Below are positions 1 to 6,140 of a stretch of DNA of 6,337 nt, piece after piece. The stretch is from assembly GCA_937907525.1 (NCBI GenBank), contig CALCIB010000107.1, positions 1-6,337 on the forward strand. The letters run 5' to 3'. Made by a program: the position numbers and the translations under genes. The notes below the pieces were generated by a model, which saw only the letters and a list, made by a program, of their open reading frames with translations, did no database searches and had not been told where the DNA came from. Origin of the DNA: an uncultured Planctomycetales bacterium (lineage in GTDB: Bacteria; Planctomycetota; Planctomycetia; Isosphaerales; Isosphaeraceae). Position 1 is the stretch's first letter, and each line of letters starts with the position of its first letter.

Positions 1-16
1 CCGGCCCTTCGGGCCA

Positions 17-39
17 CCTTCCCCCGCGAGGGGGGAAGG
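17..39. repeat. GC-rich palindrome, left copy of an inverted pair
   Basis: A 9-bp perfect stem (CCTTCCCCC at 17-25 with GGGGGAAGG at 31-39) closes a 5-nt loop, GCGAG. A near-identical element lies in reverse-complement orientation at 6306-6328, the opposite edge of the window (21 of 23 positions match). Both copies are intergenic. This fits a dispersed REP-like intergenic palindrome, or the terminator hairpin of a gene outside the window; there is no T-run beside it to favour a terminator. Confidence 0.6.
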
Positions 40-411
40 CCGTTGGGATCGCCCCCCCGAAATCCGTGACGGCCAGGAAAAAACGACCGCCAGCGGGAAA
101 AGATCGCTCGATGCAAAGGCTTGCCACGGGGGTCTTTGTCGCCACCCTCGCGATCCTCTCCCGCGAAAACTCGCGGCCTCGCGGTTTCGAATGGCGATTT
201 TGGTGGCACTACACGGTGAAGTGGTCCGTTTTTCGCGTCCTTGGCGATCCGGTCGATACTCTGGAAAGGCGGTGGGTCGCGCGCGTGATTCGAGCCTGGG
301 GGCCGCCCGAGATGGGACGGGGCCGTTGCCGGTCGAACGTCGCCGGATCGCGCGGGAACGTGGAGGACACATTCGAAAACGACGAGCGAAGCCAAATTCC
401 AGGACCATGCA

Positions 412-440
412 AATATCGTCTTTGTATGGAGTTGCGTCAA
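412..440 (-). promoter_or_regulatory. Candidate leftward sigma70-type promoter
   Basis: On the minus strand TTGACG (440-435, 5 of 6 to TTGACA) is followed after exactly 17 nt by GATATT (417-412, 4 of 6 to TATAAT). It lies in an AT-richer island that stands out from its GC-rich surroundings. Transcription would start near 405 and run toward the left edge, where no credible coding frame is seen. The target would be an RNA or a gene beyond the window. Prediction from sequence match only. Confidence 0.35.
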
Positions 441-591
441 ATATTCGAGATCCGTGGCGACCGCGAACGAAGCCGTCCCGGACGGTCGGGGCCCGCGTCG
501 CCGGCCTCGCGTCGAGGGGCGAGTCCACCACGGTACGGCAAGGGCGCCGGGGAATGCAACCGACCCGGGGCGACGCGCCGCGGCGGTCGCG

Positions 592-620
592 TTCCTCGAC
601 GGGCGGCGGGACGATATACT
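592..620 (+). promoter_or_regulatory. Candidate promoter of the S1-domain gene
   Basis: A good -10 box TATACT (615-620, 5 of 6 to consensus) is the best in the stretch before the S1-domain gene. The hexamer 17 nt upstream, TTCCTC (592-597), is a poor -35 match. If used, transcription would start near 627 and leave a leader of about 100 nt. The isolated TATACT in such GC-rich DNA is the main evidence. Confidence 0.4.
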
Positions 621-729
621 TGCGGTTGAGTCGCCGCGGGTCGTCGGGACGTGGTCCCCGCGAGCCGCGACGTCCGGACTTTTCGCCTGACTCCTCGGCC
701 GCGGCAAGGCCCTAGACGGATCCGATCCC

Positions 730-2142
730 ATGCCCGACGACCCGAACGCCTCGATCACGCCCGGGAGCGCCCCCAAGGCCCCGCCGACGGGCCCGACCCG
801 ACCCGCCCCGCCTTCGCGGCCCTCGCGCGACGCGGCCATCGACGCGGCGATGGACGCCGCGATGGGCCGTCCCGCGCCCGCCCCAGCCGCCGACAAGCCG
901 CTCAAGAGGCAATGGGACGACGAGCTTGAAGCCGAGTTGGAGGCCGCCCTCCAGGGGTTCGACCCTCAGGCGATGGACGTCTCCCCCGCGCGTCGCAAGC
1001 GCGAGGACCGGCTCCCCGCCGACGGTCGCGACCGCGGCCGGGAGGCGTCTCCGGGGCTGCGCCGGGGGAAGGTGATCGGCGTCCGGGGCAAGAGCCTGTT
1101 CGTCGACCTGGGGGGCAAGAGCGAGGGCGTCGTCCCGCTGGACCAGTTCGAGGCCGAGCCTCCCGCGGCGGGCGCGGAGATCGAGGTCGTCGTCGACCAC
1201 TTCGACCGCTCCGAGGGGATCGTCCACCTGCGGCTGAAGGGGGCGGCCATCGAGGCCGATTGGAGCAACCTCCGCGAGGGGGTCGTCGTCGAGGCCAAGA
1301 TCGTCAAGGTCGTCAAGGGGGGCGTCGAGGTCGACGTCGACGGCATCCGCGGCTTCATGCCGATCAGCCAGATCGATCTTTACCGCGTCGAGGACGGCTC
1401 CGACTACGTCAACCAGAAGGTCAAGGCCGTCGTCACCGAGGCCAACCGCCGCGAGAAGAACCTCGTGGTCTCGCGCCGCGACCTGCTGGAGCGCGAGCGC
1501 GCCGAGCTGCGCGAGAAGACCTGGGCCGAGATCGAAGAGGGCCAGATCCGCGAGGGGGTCGTGCGCTCGGTGAAGCCGTTCGGGGCGTTCGTGGACGTCG
1601 GCGGCGTCGACGGCCTGCTCCCCATCGGCGAACTAAGCTGGGTCCGCGTCGAGAACATCGACGAGGTGATCAAGCCCGGCGACAAGGTCAAGGTCCAGGT
1701 GCTCCGCATCGACCGCGAGGCCCGCAAACTCGCGTTCGGCCTCAAGCAGCTGCAACGGAACCCCTGGGACGACGCCGAGGAGAACTATCCCCGAGGCGCG
1801 ACGGTCAAGGGGAAGGTCACCAAGCTCATGGAGTTCGGCGCGTTCGTGGAGTTGGAGCCGGGAGTGGAGGGGCTGATCCACGTCTCCGAACTTTCCCCCA
1901 CGCGCGTGCGTAGAATCTCGGACGTGGTGCAACCGGGTCAGGAGGTCGAGGTCCGCGTCTTGAACGTCGACGGCGACGCCAGGCGCGTCAGCCTGTCGAT
2001 CCTCCAGGCCGCGAAGGACCAGGAGCCCGAGGAAGACGAGGCGGACGACGACGCGCCGCCCCCCCCCAAGCCCGAGCGCAAGACGCCGCTGAAGGGGGGG
2101 CTGGGCGATCGCGACCCGCTCTTCCCCAGGCTTGATTCGTGA
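730..2142 (+). CDS. Four-domain S1 RNA-binding protein (ribosomal protein S1-like)
   Basis: The 470-residue product carries four OB-fold S1 RNA-binding domains at about residues 110-170, 180-250, 270-340 and 354-426. The last two are the most typical (GAFVDVGGVDGLLPIGELSW; GAFVELEPGVEGLIHVSELS). From recall, the order matches domains 1-4 of E. coli ribosomal protein S1: domain 1 has DLGGKSEGVVPLDQF, domain 2 ends NLVVSRRDLLERE, domain 3 ends LGLKQL-like followed by NPW. Residues 1-108 are low-complexity Pro/Ala/Arg-rich, except for an acidic helix-like segment (61-79). The tail (430-470) is acidic, then basic and Pro-rich. A role in cytoplasmic mRNA binding or translation is likely, but whether this is the main S1 or a paralogue cannot be told, so no symbol is given. 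The ATG has only a weak CGGA/GGA 9 nt upstream. The next gene, hpf-like, follows after 134 bp on the same strand. Confidence 0.93.
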   Translation: MPDDPNASITPGSAPKAPPTGPTRPAPPSRPSRDAAIDAAMDAAMGRPAPAPAADKPLKRQWDDELEAELEAALQGFDPQAMDVSPARRKREDRLPADGRDRGREASPGLRRGKVIGVRGKSLFVDLGGKSEGVVPLDQFEAEPPAAGAEIEVVVDHFDRSEGIVHLRLKGAAIEADWSNLREGVVVEAKIVKVVKGGVEVDVDGIRGFMPISQIDLYRVEDGSDYVNQKVKAVVTEANRREKNLVVSRRDLLERERAELREKTWAEIEEGQIREGVVRSVKPFGAFVDVGGVDGLLPIGELSWVRVENIDEVIKPGDKVKVQVLRIDREARKLAFGLKQLQRNPWDDAEENYPRGATVKGKVTKLMEFGAFVELEPGVEGLIHVSELSPTRVRRISDVVQPGQEVEVRVLNVDGDARRVSLSILQAAKDQEPEEDEADDDAPPPPKPERKTPLKGGLGDRDPLFPRLDS

Positions 2143-2191
2143 GTCGGCCGCGCGAAGGTCGACTCGATTCGACGGGACGCGCCCGAGGCGC

Positions 2192-2219
2192 TTGAAACCG
2201 CCGCTGGGCGAAGTACCCT
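2192..2219 (+). promoter_or_regulatory. Candidate promoter of the HPF/RaiA-like gene
   Basis: TTGAAA (2192-2197, 5 of 6 to the -35 consensus) is followed after 16 nt by TACCCT (2214-2219, only 3 of 6 to the -10 consensus). Transcription would start near 2226, just before the hairpin at 2230-2248. This would let the gene be expressed separately from the S1-domain gene. The weak -10 keeps this tentative. Confidence 0.3.
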
Positions 2220-2229
2220 TGACGATGGC

Positions 2230-2248
2230 GGGCCCTTTGTTCGGGCCC
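2230..2248 (+). promoter_or_regulatory. Leader hairpin upstream of the HPF/RaiA-like gene
   Basis: GGGCCC (2230-2235) pairs with GGGCCC (2243-2248) around the 7-nt loop TTTGTTC. It lies 28 bp before the start codon of the HPF-like gene and leaves the GAGG ribosome binding site (2267-2270) free. No T-run follows, so an intrinsic terminator for the S1 gene is unlikely; a 5' stabilising or regulatory hairpin is the alternative. Confidence 0.35.
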
Positions 2249-2276
2249 CGGCTCAACGCCGTCAGCGAGGTCTCCG

Positions 2277-2630
2277 ATGCAGATTCACATCAGGACCGAT
2301 AATCACGTCCACGCCGGCACCCTCGAGCGCGAGGGGATCGCCCAGCGGATTCACGACACGCTGGATCGGTTCGCCAACCAGATCACGCGGGTCGACGTCC
2401 ACCTGGCCGACGTCAACGGCCCTAAGGGGGGATCCAACGACGTCCGCTGCCTCGTGGAAGTCCGCGTGGCCCACCGCGACCCGATCACCGCGAGCCACCA
2501 GGCCGGCGGTCTCGACGAAGCGTTCGTCGGCGCCCTGGAGCGGGCCTTCCGCGTGATCGAGACGTCCCTCGCCCGCCGCCACGACGCCAAGGGCCCGCAA
2601 GTCTCCGCCGGCGGCGCCCAGGTGATCTGA
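2277..2630 (+). CDS. HPF/RaiA-family ribosome-associated protein
   Basis: The 117-residue product matches the short HPF/RaiA family of ribosome hibernation or protection factors, which bind the decoding region of the small subunit when growth slows. Visible family features are the opening beta strand MQIHIRTDNH, a first helix (about 17-34, ending DRFANQ), the strand ITRVDVHLADVNG (36-48), a strand CLVEVRVAHRDPITASHQA (58-76) and a second helix (about 78-101). Length is close to E. coli RaiA (about 112) and HPF (95), and no long C-terminal dimerisation domain is present, so it is not the long HPF type. The last 16 residues are a Gly/Ala-rich tail. The start is supported by GAGG at 2267-2270, 6 nt before the ATG. 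It follows the S1-domain gene and converges with mutS over a long hairpin. The family call is firm, but which subtype (HPF, RaiA or a lineage-specific relative) is open. Confidence 0.88.
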   Translation: MQIHIRTDNHVHAGTLEREGIAQRIHDTLDRFANQITRVDVHLADVNGPKGGSNDVRCLVEVRVAHRDPITASHQAGGLDEAFVGALERAFRVIETSLARRHDAKGPQVSAGGAQVI

Positions 2631-2632
2631 CC

Positions 2633-2684
2633 GACGACGCGATCGTCGGCCCCGCGACGCCGGGGCCGACGGTTCGGCGTCGTC
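2633..2684. terminator. Long convergent hairpin between the hpf-like gene and mutS
   Basis: An inner 11-bp perfect stem (CGTCGGCCCCG at 2644-2654 with CGGGGCCGACG at 2661-2671, loop CGACGC) is extended by three weaker pairs (2641-2643 with 2672-2674) and, after a 2-nt bulge, by an 8-bp outer stem (GACGACGC at 2633-2640 with GCGTCGTC at 2677-2684). It starts 3 nt after the hpf-like stop codon and lies 35 bp past the mutS stop. A pyrimidine-rich stretch, TCACTTCCTCATTTCTTG, follows on the plus strand; there is no T-run on the minus-strand side. It best fits a terminator for the rightward genes and possibly a 3' stabiliser or bidirectional stop for mutS. Confidence 0.65.
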
Positions 2685-2719
2685 TCACTTCCTCATTTCT
2701 TGATCTTCCGTCGCGGCCG

Positions 2720-5335
2720 TCAGCCGGCCAACTCGCGGAGGCGTCGGATCAGGTCCGCGGCTTCCTCGGGCGCGAGCGCGGCGGGGTCGACGTTCCGTAG
2801 TTCGTTCAGGAGCGGGTCGGGCAGGGCGGCGAAGAGGCTCCCCTGGAGGGCGCGACCGGACTTCACCTTGCGGCGGATCGGGCCCGGTCGCTCGGGGAGG
2901 CCGGGGTCGGGGCCGTGTTGCCGCTCCAGGAACGCCAGGATCTCGCGGGCGCGGTCCAGGACCGGCACCGGCACGCCGGCCAGGCGGGCGACGTGGATGC
3001 CGTAGCTCTGGTCGGCGCCGCCGGGGGCGATCCGGTGCAGAAAGACGATCTCGCCGTCGGCCTCCCCCACCGCGACGTTGGCGTTGCGAAGCCGGGGCTT
3101 GGTCTTCTCCAGCTCGACCAACTCGTGATAGTGGGTGGCGAAGAGGGCCCGGCAGGCGACGACGTCGTGGAGGTGCTCGGCGATCGCCCAGGCCAGCGAC
3201 ACGCCGTCGAATGTGCTGGTCCCGCGGCCGATCTCGTCCAAAATCACCAGGCTCCGGGGGGTCGCGTTGTTGAGGATGTTGGCGGTCTCGGTCATCTCGA
3301 CCATGAACGTGCTCTGCCCGCGCGACAACTCGTCGGTGGCGCCGACGCGGGCGAAGAGGCGGTCGACCACGCCGATCCGCGCCTTCCTGGCCGGCACGAA
3401 CGAGCCGATCTGCGCCAGCACCGCCATGAGCGCGACCTGGCGGATGTAGGTGCTCTTGCCGGCCATGTTCGGCCCGGTGATGAGCAGGAGGTTGCCGCCT
3501 TCGTTCAGGGAGACGTCGTTGGGGACGAACTCGCCGCGGGGGAGGATCGCGTCCAAAACCGGATGGCGGCCGGCCTCGATCTCCATGACCGGCTCGGCGA
3601 CGATCTCGGGCCGGCAGTAGCCCCGCCGCGCGGCCAACTCCGCCAGCCCCGCCAAGACGTCGATCCAGGCCATCGCCGCGCCGGCCTGGATCAATCTGGG
3701 GGAGTCGGCCGAGACCCGGTCGCGGAGGGCGACGAACAACTCGTATTCCAGGGCGTTGGCGCGTTCGTCGGCGTTGCGGACCTCGTTCTCGAACTCCTTC
3801 AACTCGGGGGTGTAGTAGCGCTCGGCGTTCTTGACGGTCTGCTTGCGGATGTAGTCGGCCGGCACCTCGCCGCGCTGGGCCTGGGCGTGGGAGATCTCGA
3901 TGTAGTAGCCGAAGACGTTGTTGAACCCGACCTTCAAGCCGGGGATCCCGGTGCGCCTGATCTGCTCGGCCTGGTAGCGGGCGATCCACGCCTTGCCGTT
4001 TTTCGAAGCCGAGCGAAGGCGGTCCAACTCCTCGTGGAAGCCGGCGCGGATCAACCCGCCCTCCTTGATCGTCAAGGGGGGATCGTCGACCAGGGCCGAC
4101 TCGATCGCCGCGCGGACCTCGGGGCAGAGTTCCAGCGCCTCCTCCAACTCGTTCAGCCGTTTCGACCGCCTGGCGGCCAGTCGCGCCTTGACCTTCGGCA
4201 ACAAGGCGAGGGTGCGGGCCAGCGCGGCGAGATCGCGCGGCGTCGCGCGGGCGGTCGCCGCGCGGGCGGCGAGGCGCTCCAGATCGTGAGCCTCCTCCAG
4301 GGCGCCGCGAAGGTCGCCGCGGAGGGCGGGGTCGCGGTGAAGCTCGTCGACCGCCTCCAACCGCGCGTCGATCGCCTCGACCGAGGTCAAGGGCGCGGCG
4401 AGGCACTCCGCCAGCAGCCGCGCCCCCATCGGCGTGCAGGTCTGGTCGACGACCTGCAACAGCGAGCCCTCGCGCTTCCCCTCGCGGAGCGTCCGGGTCA
4501 GTTCCAGGCTGCGGCGGGTGGTCTCGTCCAGATGCAGGACGTCGCCGCGGCGGTAGGGGGTGAGACGGGTGATGTGGCCCAGGGCCGACTTCTGGGTCTC
4601 GCGAAGGTAGGCGGCGAGCGCGCCGGCGGCCTGAATCTCCGGGCCCCGCTCGTCGACGCCGAAGCCCTCCACGGTCGCCACGCCGAACTGGTCGAAAAGG
4701 GCCTGACGCGCCTGTTCGGCCTGGAAGTCCCACGACGGCCGGACGGTCACGGCGCCGGGTCGCGAGCGGATCGAACGCAGCCAGGGCGCGTCGACGGCCA
4801 ACTCGGAGACGATCACCTCGGCGGGATCGAGCCGCGCCAGCTCGTCGGCCAGTTCATGACGGAGGAGGCTCGCGAGCGAGAAGCGGCCGGTCGACAGCTC
4901 GACCCAGGCCAGTCCCATCCTGGACCCGGACTCGACGACCGCGGCGAGGTGGTTGGCGGCGCGGGGGTCGAGCAGGCCCTCGTCGGTGAGGGTGCCGGGG
5001 GAGACGACGCGGACGACGTCGCGGCGCACCAGTCCCTTGGCCTGGCTGGCGTCCTCGACCTGTTCGCAGACCGCGGCGCGGCGGCCGGCGCGGACGATCT
5101 TGGCGAGGTAGGTCTCCAGGGCCGGGTGGGGGAAACCGGCCATGGGAACGGCCTCCTCCCCCTTGTCCTTGTCCCTGCTGGTCACGGCGATGCCCAGCAG
5201 CGCGGAGGCCTCGACGGCGTCCTCGCCGAACATCTCGTAGAAGTCGCCCATCCGAAACAGCAGCAAGGCGTCGGGGTCGCGCGCCTTCATCTCGCGATAC
5301 TGCCGCATCATCGGGGTCGAGGCGTTCGCGGCCAT
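2720..5335 (-). CDS. mutS: DNA mismatch repair protein MutS
   Basis: The 871-residue product is a full-length MutS (E. coli 853), the ATPase that recognises mismatches and small loops and recruits MutL. The mismatch-reading Phe-X-Glu motif is in GDFYEMF (F32, E34). A connector domain follows (about 128-260), then the lever and clamp region (about 265-540, with GFNNVFGYYIE at 470-480). The ATPase domain is intact: Walker A GPNMAGKST (621-629), STFMVEMTE (675-683), Walker B LVILDE with GRGTSTFDG (696-711), and ATHYHEL (733-739). QGSLF (831-835) resembles a QxxLF beta-clamp-binding motif. An in-frame ATG 60 bp upstream exists, but the ATG at 5335 is preferred: GGAG lies 5 nt before it (5344-5341), and MAANASTPMMRQYREMK begins as MutS proteins do. 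Two competing hairpins lie just upstream. The STAS gene precedes it by 132 bp on the same strand. MutS2 is excluded by the N-terminal mismatch domain. Confidence 0.98.
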   Translation of the reverse strand: MAANASTPMMRQYREMKARDPDALLLFRMGDFYEMFGEDAVEASALLGIAVTSRDKDKGEEAVPMAGFPHPALETYLAKIVRAGRRAAVCEQVEDASQAKGLVRRDVVRVVSPGTLTDEGLLDPRAANHLAAVVESGSRMGLAWVELSTGRFSLASLLRHELADELARLDPAEVIVSELAVDAPWLRSIRSRPGAVTVRPSWDFQAEQARQALFDQFGVATVEGFGVDERGPEIQAAGALAAYLRETQKSALGHITRLTPYRRGDVLHLDETTRRSLELTRTLREGKREGSLLQVVDQTCTPMGARLLAECLAAPLTSVEAIDARLEAVDELHRDPALRGDLRGALEEAHDLERLAARAATARATPRDLAALARTLALLPKVKARLAARRSKRLNELEEALELCPEVRAAIESALVDDPPLTIKEGGLIRAGFHEELDRLRSASKNGKAWIARYQAEQIRRTGIPGLKVGFNNVFGYYIEISHAQAQRGEVPADYIRKQTVKNAERYYTPELKEFENEVRNADERANALEYELFVALRDRVSADSPRLIQAGAAMAWIDVLAGLAELAARRGYCRPEIVAEPVMEIEAGRHPVLDAILPRGEFVPNDVSLNEGGNLLLITGPNMAGKSTYIRQVALMAVLAQIGSFVPARKARIGVVDRLFARVGATDELSRGQSTFMVEMTETANILNNATPRSLVILDEIGRGTSTFDGVSLAWAIAEHLHDVVACRALFATHYHELVELEKTKPRLRNANVAVGEADGEIVFLHRIAPGGADQSYGIHVARLAGVPVPVLDRAREILAFLERQHGPDPGLPERPGPIRRKVKSGRALQGSLFAALPDPLLNELRNVDPAALAPEEAADLIRRLRELAG

Positions 5336-5350
5336 CGGCGCTCCATCAAA

Positions 5351-5375
5351 GCGCGAAGGCGGCCTTCGCGCCGCC
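5351..5375 (-). promoter_or_regulatory. Mutually exclusive hairpins in the mutS leader
   Basis: On the minus strand a 9-bp perfect stem, GCGCGAAGG (5371-5363) with CCTTCGCGC (5359-5351) around CCG, is followed at once by TTTGATGGAG, which includes the mutS ribosome binding site. An alternative 6-bp stem, GGCGGC (5375-5370) with GCCGCC (5363-5358), uses overlapping bases, so the two cannot form together. The stronger hairpin ends 6 nt before GGAG and 15 nt before the ATG. It could be a weak intrinsic terminator after the STAS gene or a control element for mutS; the T-run (TTTGAT) is short for a terminator. Confidence 0.4.
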
Positions 5376-5467
5376 AGGGCGCGAGACCGCCTCACCGGAA
5401 GACGAGAGGGCGCGGAGGAACGCTCGCGCGCCGATCAGGGCTGGATCGGGGACGGCGACCGTCGGCC

Positions 5468-5827
5468 TTAGAACTTGTCGAGGGCGGTCTGCTCGTCGGC
5501 GTAAATCTCGAAGACCTGGTCGAGCCGGGTGATCCGGAAGACCTCCAGCAGGTCGGGGTGGATGCAGCAGAGCTTGAGCTTCCCCTTGACCGCGGAGACC
5601 TTCTTCTTGAGGTTGATCAGTTTGCCCAACGCGGCGCTTGAGAGATACTGGACGTTGCCGAAGTTCAACAGCAGCGACTTGTGGCCTTCGTCCTCGACCA
5701 GGCTGTAGAGCTGATCGCCGACTTCCTGGATTTGCTCGTCGGTCACGATCTTGGTGTCGACGAAGCTGACGACGGTGACGCCGTCGACGGTTTCCAGGCG
5801 GAGAAGACGACGGGGGCCTTGCGACAT
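5468..5827 (-). CDS. STAS-domain protein (anti-sigma factor antagonist-like)
   Basis: The 119-residue product is a single STAS domain, the fold of anti-sigma factor antagonists such as SpoIIAA, which bind a partner kinase or anti-sigma factor and are switched by serine phosphorylation. It runs RLETVDGVTVVSFVDTKIVT (10-29), a helix (about 30-47), SLLLNFGNVQYLSSAALGKL (51-70), then helix and strand segments to residue 119. YLSSAALG corresponds to the DSSGLG phosphorylation loop. By eye alignment Ser64 matches the phosphorylated serine of SpoIIAA, and the preceding Asp is Ser63 here. The start is set by AGGAG (5839-5835), 7 nt before the ATG; an upstream in-frame ATG at 5974 would add 49 residues of non-STAS, Pro/Arg-rich sequence and is rejected. 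No anti-sigma kinase, phosphatase or sigma factor is in the window, so the partner is unknown. mutS lies 132 bp downstream. Confidence 0.92.
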   Translation of the reverse strand: MSQGPRRLLRLETVDGVTVVSFVDTKIVTDEQIQEVGDQLYSLVEDEGHKSLLLNFGNVQYLSSAALGKLINLKKKVSAVKGKLKLCCIHPDLLEVFRITRLDQVFEIYADEQTALDKF

Positions 5828-5971
5828 CGGGGAACTCCTGTCGGGGACGGAACCGCACCAGGTCGGGGACGTACTGGGGAGCGAATCGGCCGGTCCCGCG
5901 CGCGGGCCGCCGGGAACGGGGCGAAGGCTGGGGCCAGTCCCACGGAGGCCGGAAACTTGCGTTACCAAACA

Positions 5972-5999
5972 CATTTAGCAAATACGGCCGGGGAATCAA
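5972..5999 (-). promoter_or_regulatory. AT-rich candidate promoter of the STAS gene
   Basis: A clear AT-rich patch (about 5955-6000) lies 130-170 bp before the STAS start. On the minus strand TTGATT (5999-5994, 4 of 6) is followed after 16 nt by TAAATG (5977-5972, 3 of 6). The base-composition change supports a promoter region more than the hexamers do, so the exact boxes are uncertain. The leader would be about 140 nt. Confidence 0.3.
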
Positions 6000-6112
6000 G
6001 GGCCCGCCGTCGAAAAGCCCGGCGTTCGCGTCGGCCCTGGCGCCGCCATGACCGCGGACGACATCATACCACGCCGACGGGGGCCTCCGCCGCGCGAAAA
6101 TCCGGGACGAAC

Positions 6113-6140
6113 TTGTCGAACCGGCGAAGCGTAGTAGTAT
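6113..6140 (+). promoter_or_regulatory. Candidate rightward promoter
   Basis: TTGTCG (6113-6118, 4 of 6) and TAGTAT (6135-6140, 4 of 6) are separated by 16 nt. Transcription would start near 6147 and run rightward, away from the STAS gene. About 120 nt downstream there is a T6 run (6267-6272) preceded by a weak GGGG/CCCC pairing (6240-6243 with 6250-6253). A short RNA or the leader of a gene beyond the edge would fit; neither is demonstrated. Confidence 0.3.

Larger units (their letters stand above)
1..729. other. Gene-free left flank (729 bp)
   Basis: No reading frame here looks like a real gene. The longest open frames (rightward 66-629 and 191-715, leftward 412-209) encode Arg/Gly/Pro-rich sequence with no recognisable domain, lack the G/C third-position bias of the neighbouring genes and overlap one another. 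The stretch contains a tight palindrome at 17-39, a small hairpin at 3-15 (GGCCC/GGGCC), an AT-richer island at about 365-450 with a leftward promoter-like sequence, and a rightward -10-like box at 615-620 that may serve the S1-domain gene. I recognise no tRNA or known structured RNA in it. Confidence 0.7.

Noticed and set aside
209..412. A 67-codon leftward frame beneath the leftward promoter-like sequence
   Set aside because: Its ATG at 412 coincides with the -10 box, so that promoter could not express it from this start, and its codon use is not that of the neighbouring genes.
66..629. A 187-codon rightward frame in the left flank
   Set aside because: Arg/Gly-rich, no third-position bias like the real genes, no recognisable domain and no convincing ribosome binding site; it overlaps other equally poor frames.
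2685..4733. A 682-codon leftward frame overlapping mutS
   Set aside because: Out-of-frame reading of mutS giving an Arg/Pro/Gly-rich product with no recognisable domain; mutS itself has all catalytic motifs intact in its own frame.
5336..5395. 20-residue N-terminal extension of MutS
   Set aside because: The upstream ATG would translate through the stable leader hairpin, while the ATG at 5335 has GGAG at 5-nt spacing and starts like known MutS proteins.
2915..5641. A 908-codon open frame on the plus strand running antisense through mutS
   Set aside because: It mirrors mutS codon by codon in a high-GC gene, where antisense stops are rare. Its product is Gly/Val/Asp/Leu-rich low-information sequence with no domain, and it crosses into the STAS gene antisense.
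5828..5974. N-terminal extension of the STAS protein from an upstream in-frame ATG
   Set aside because: The extra 49 residues are Pro/Arg/Gly-rich and unlike STAS proteins, while the ATG at 5827 has AGGAG 7 nt upstream and gives a normal-length single-domain protein.
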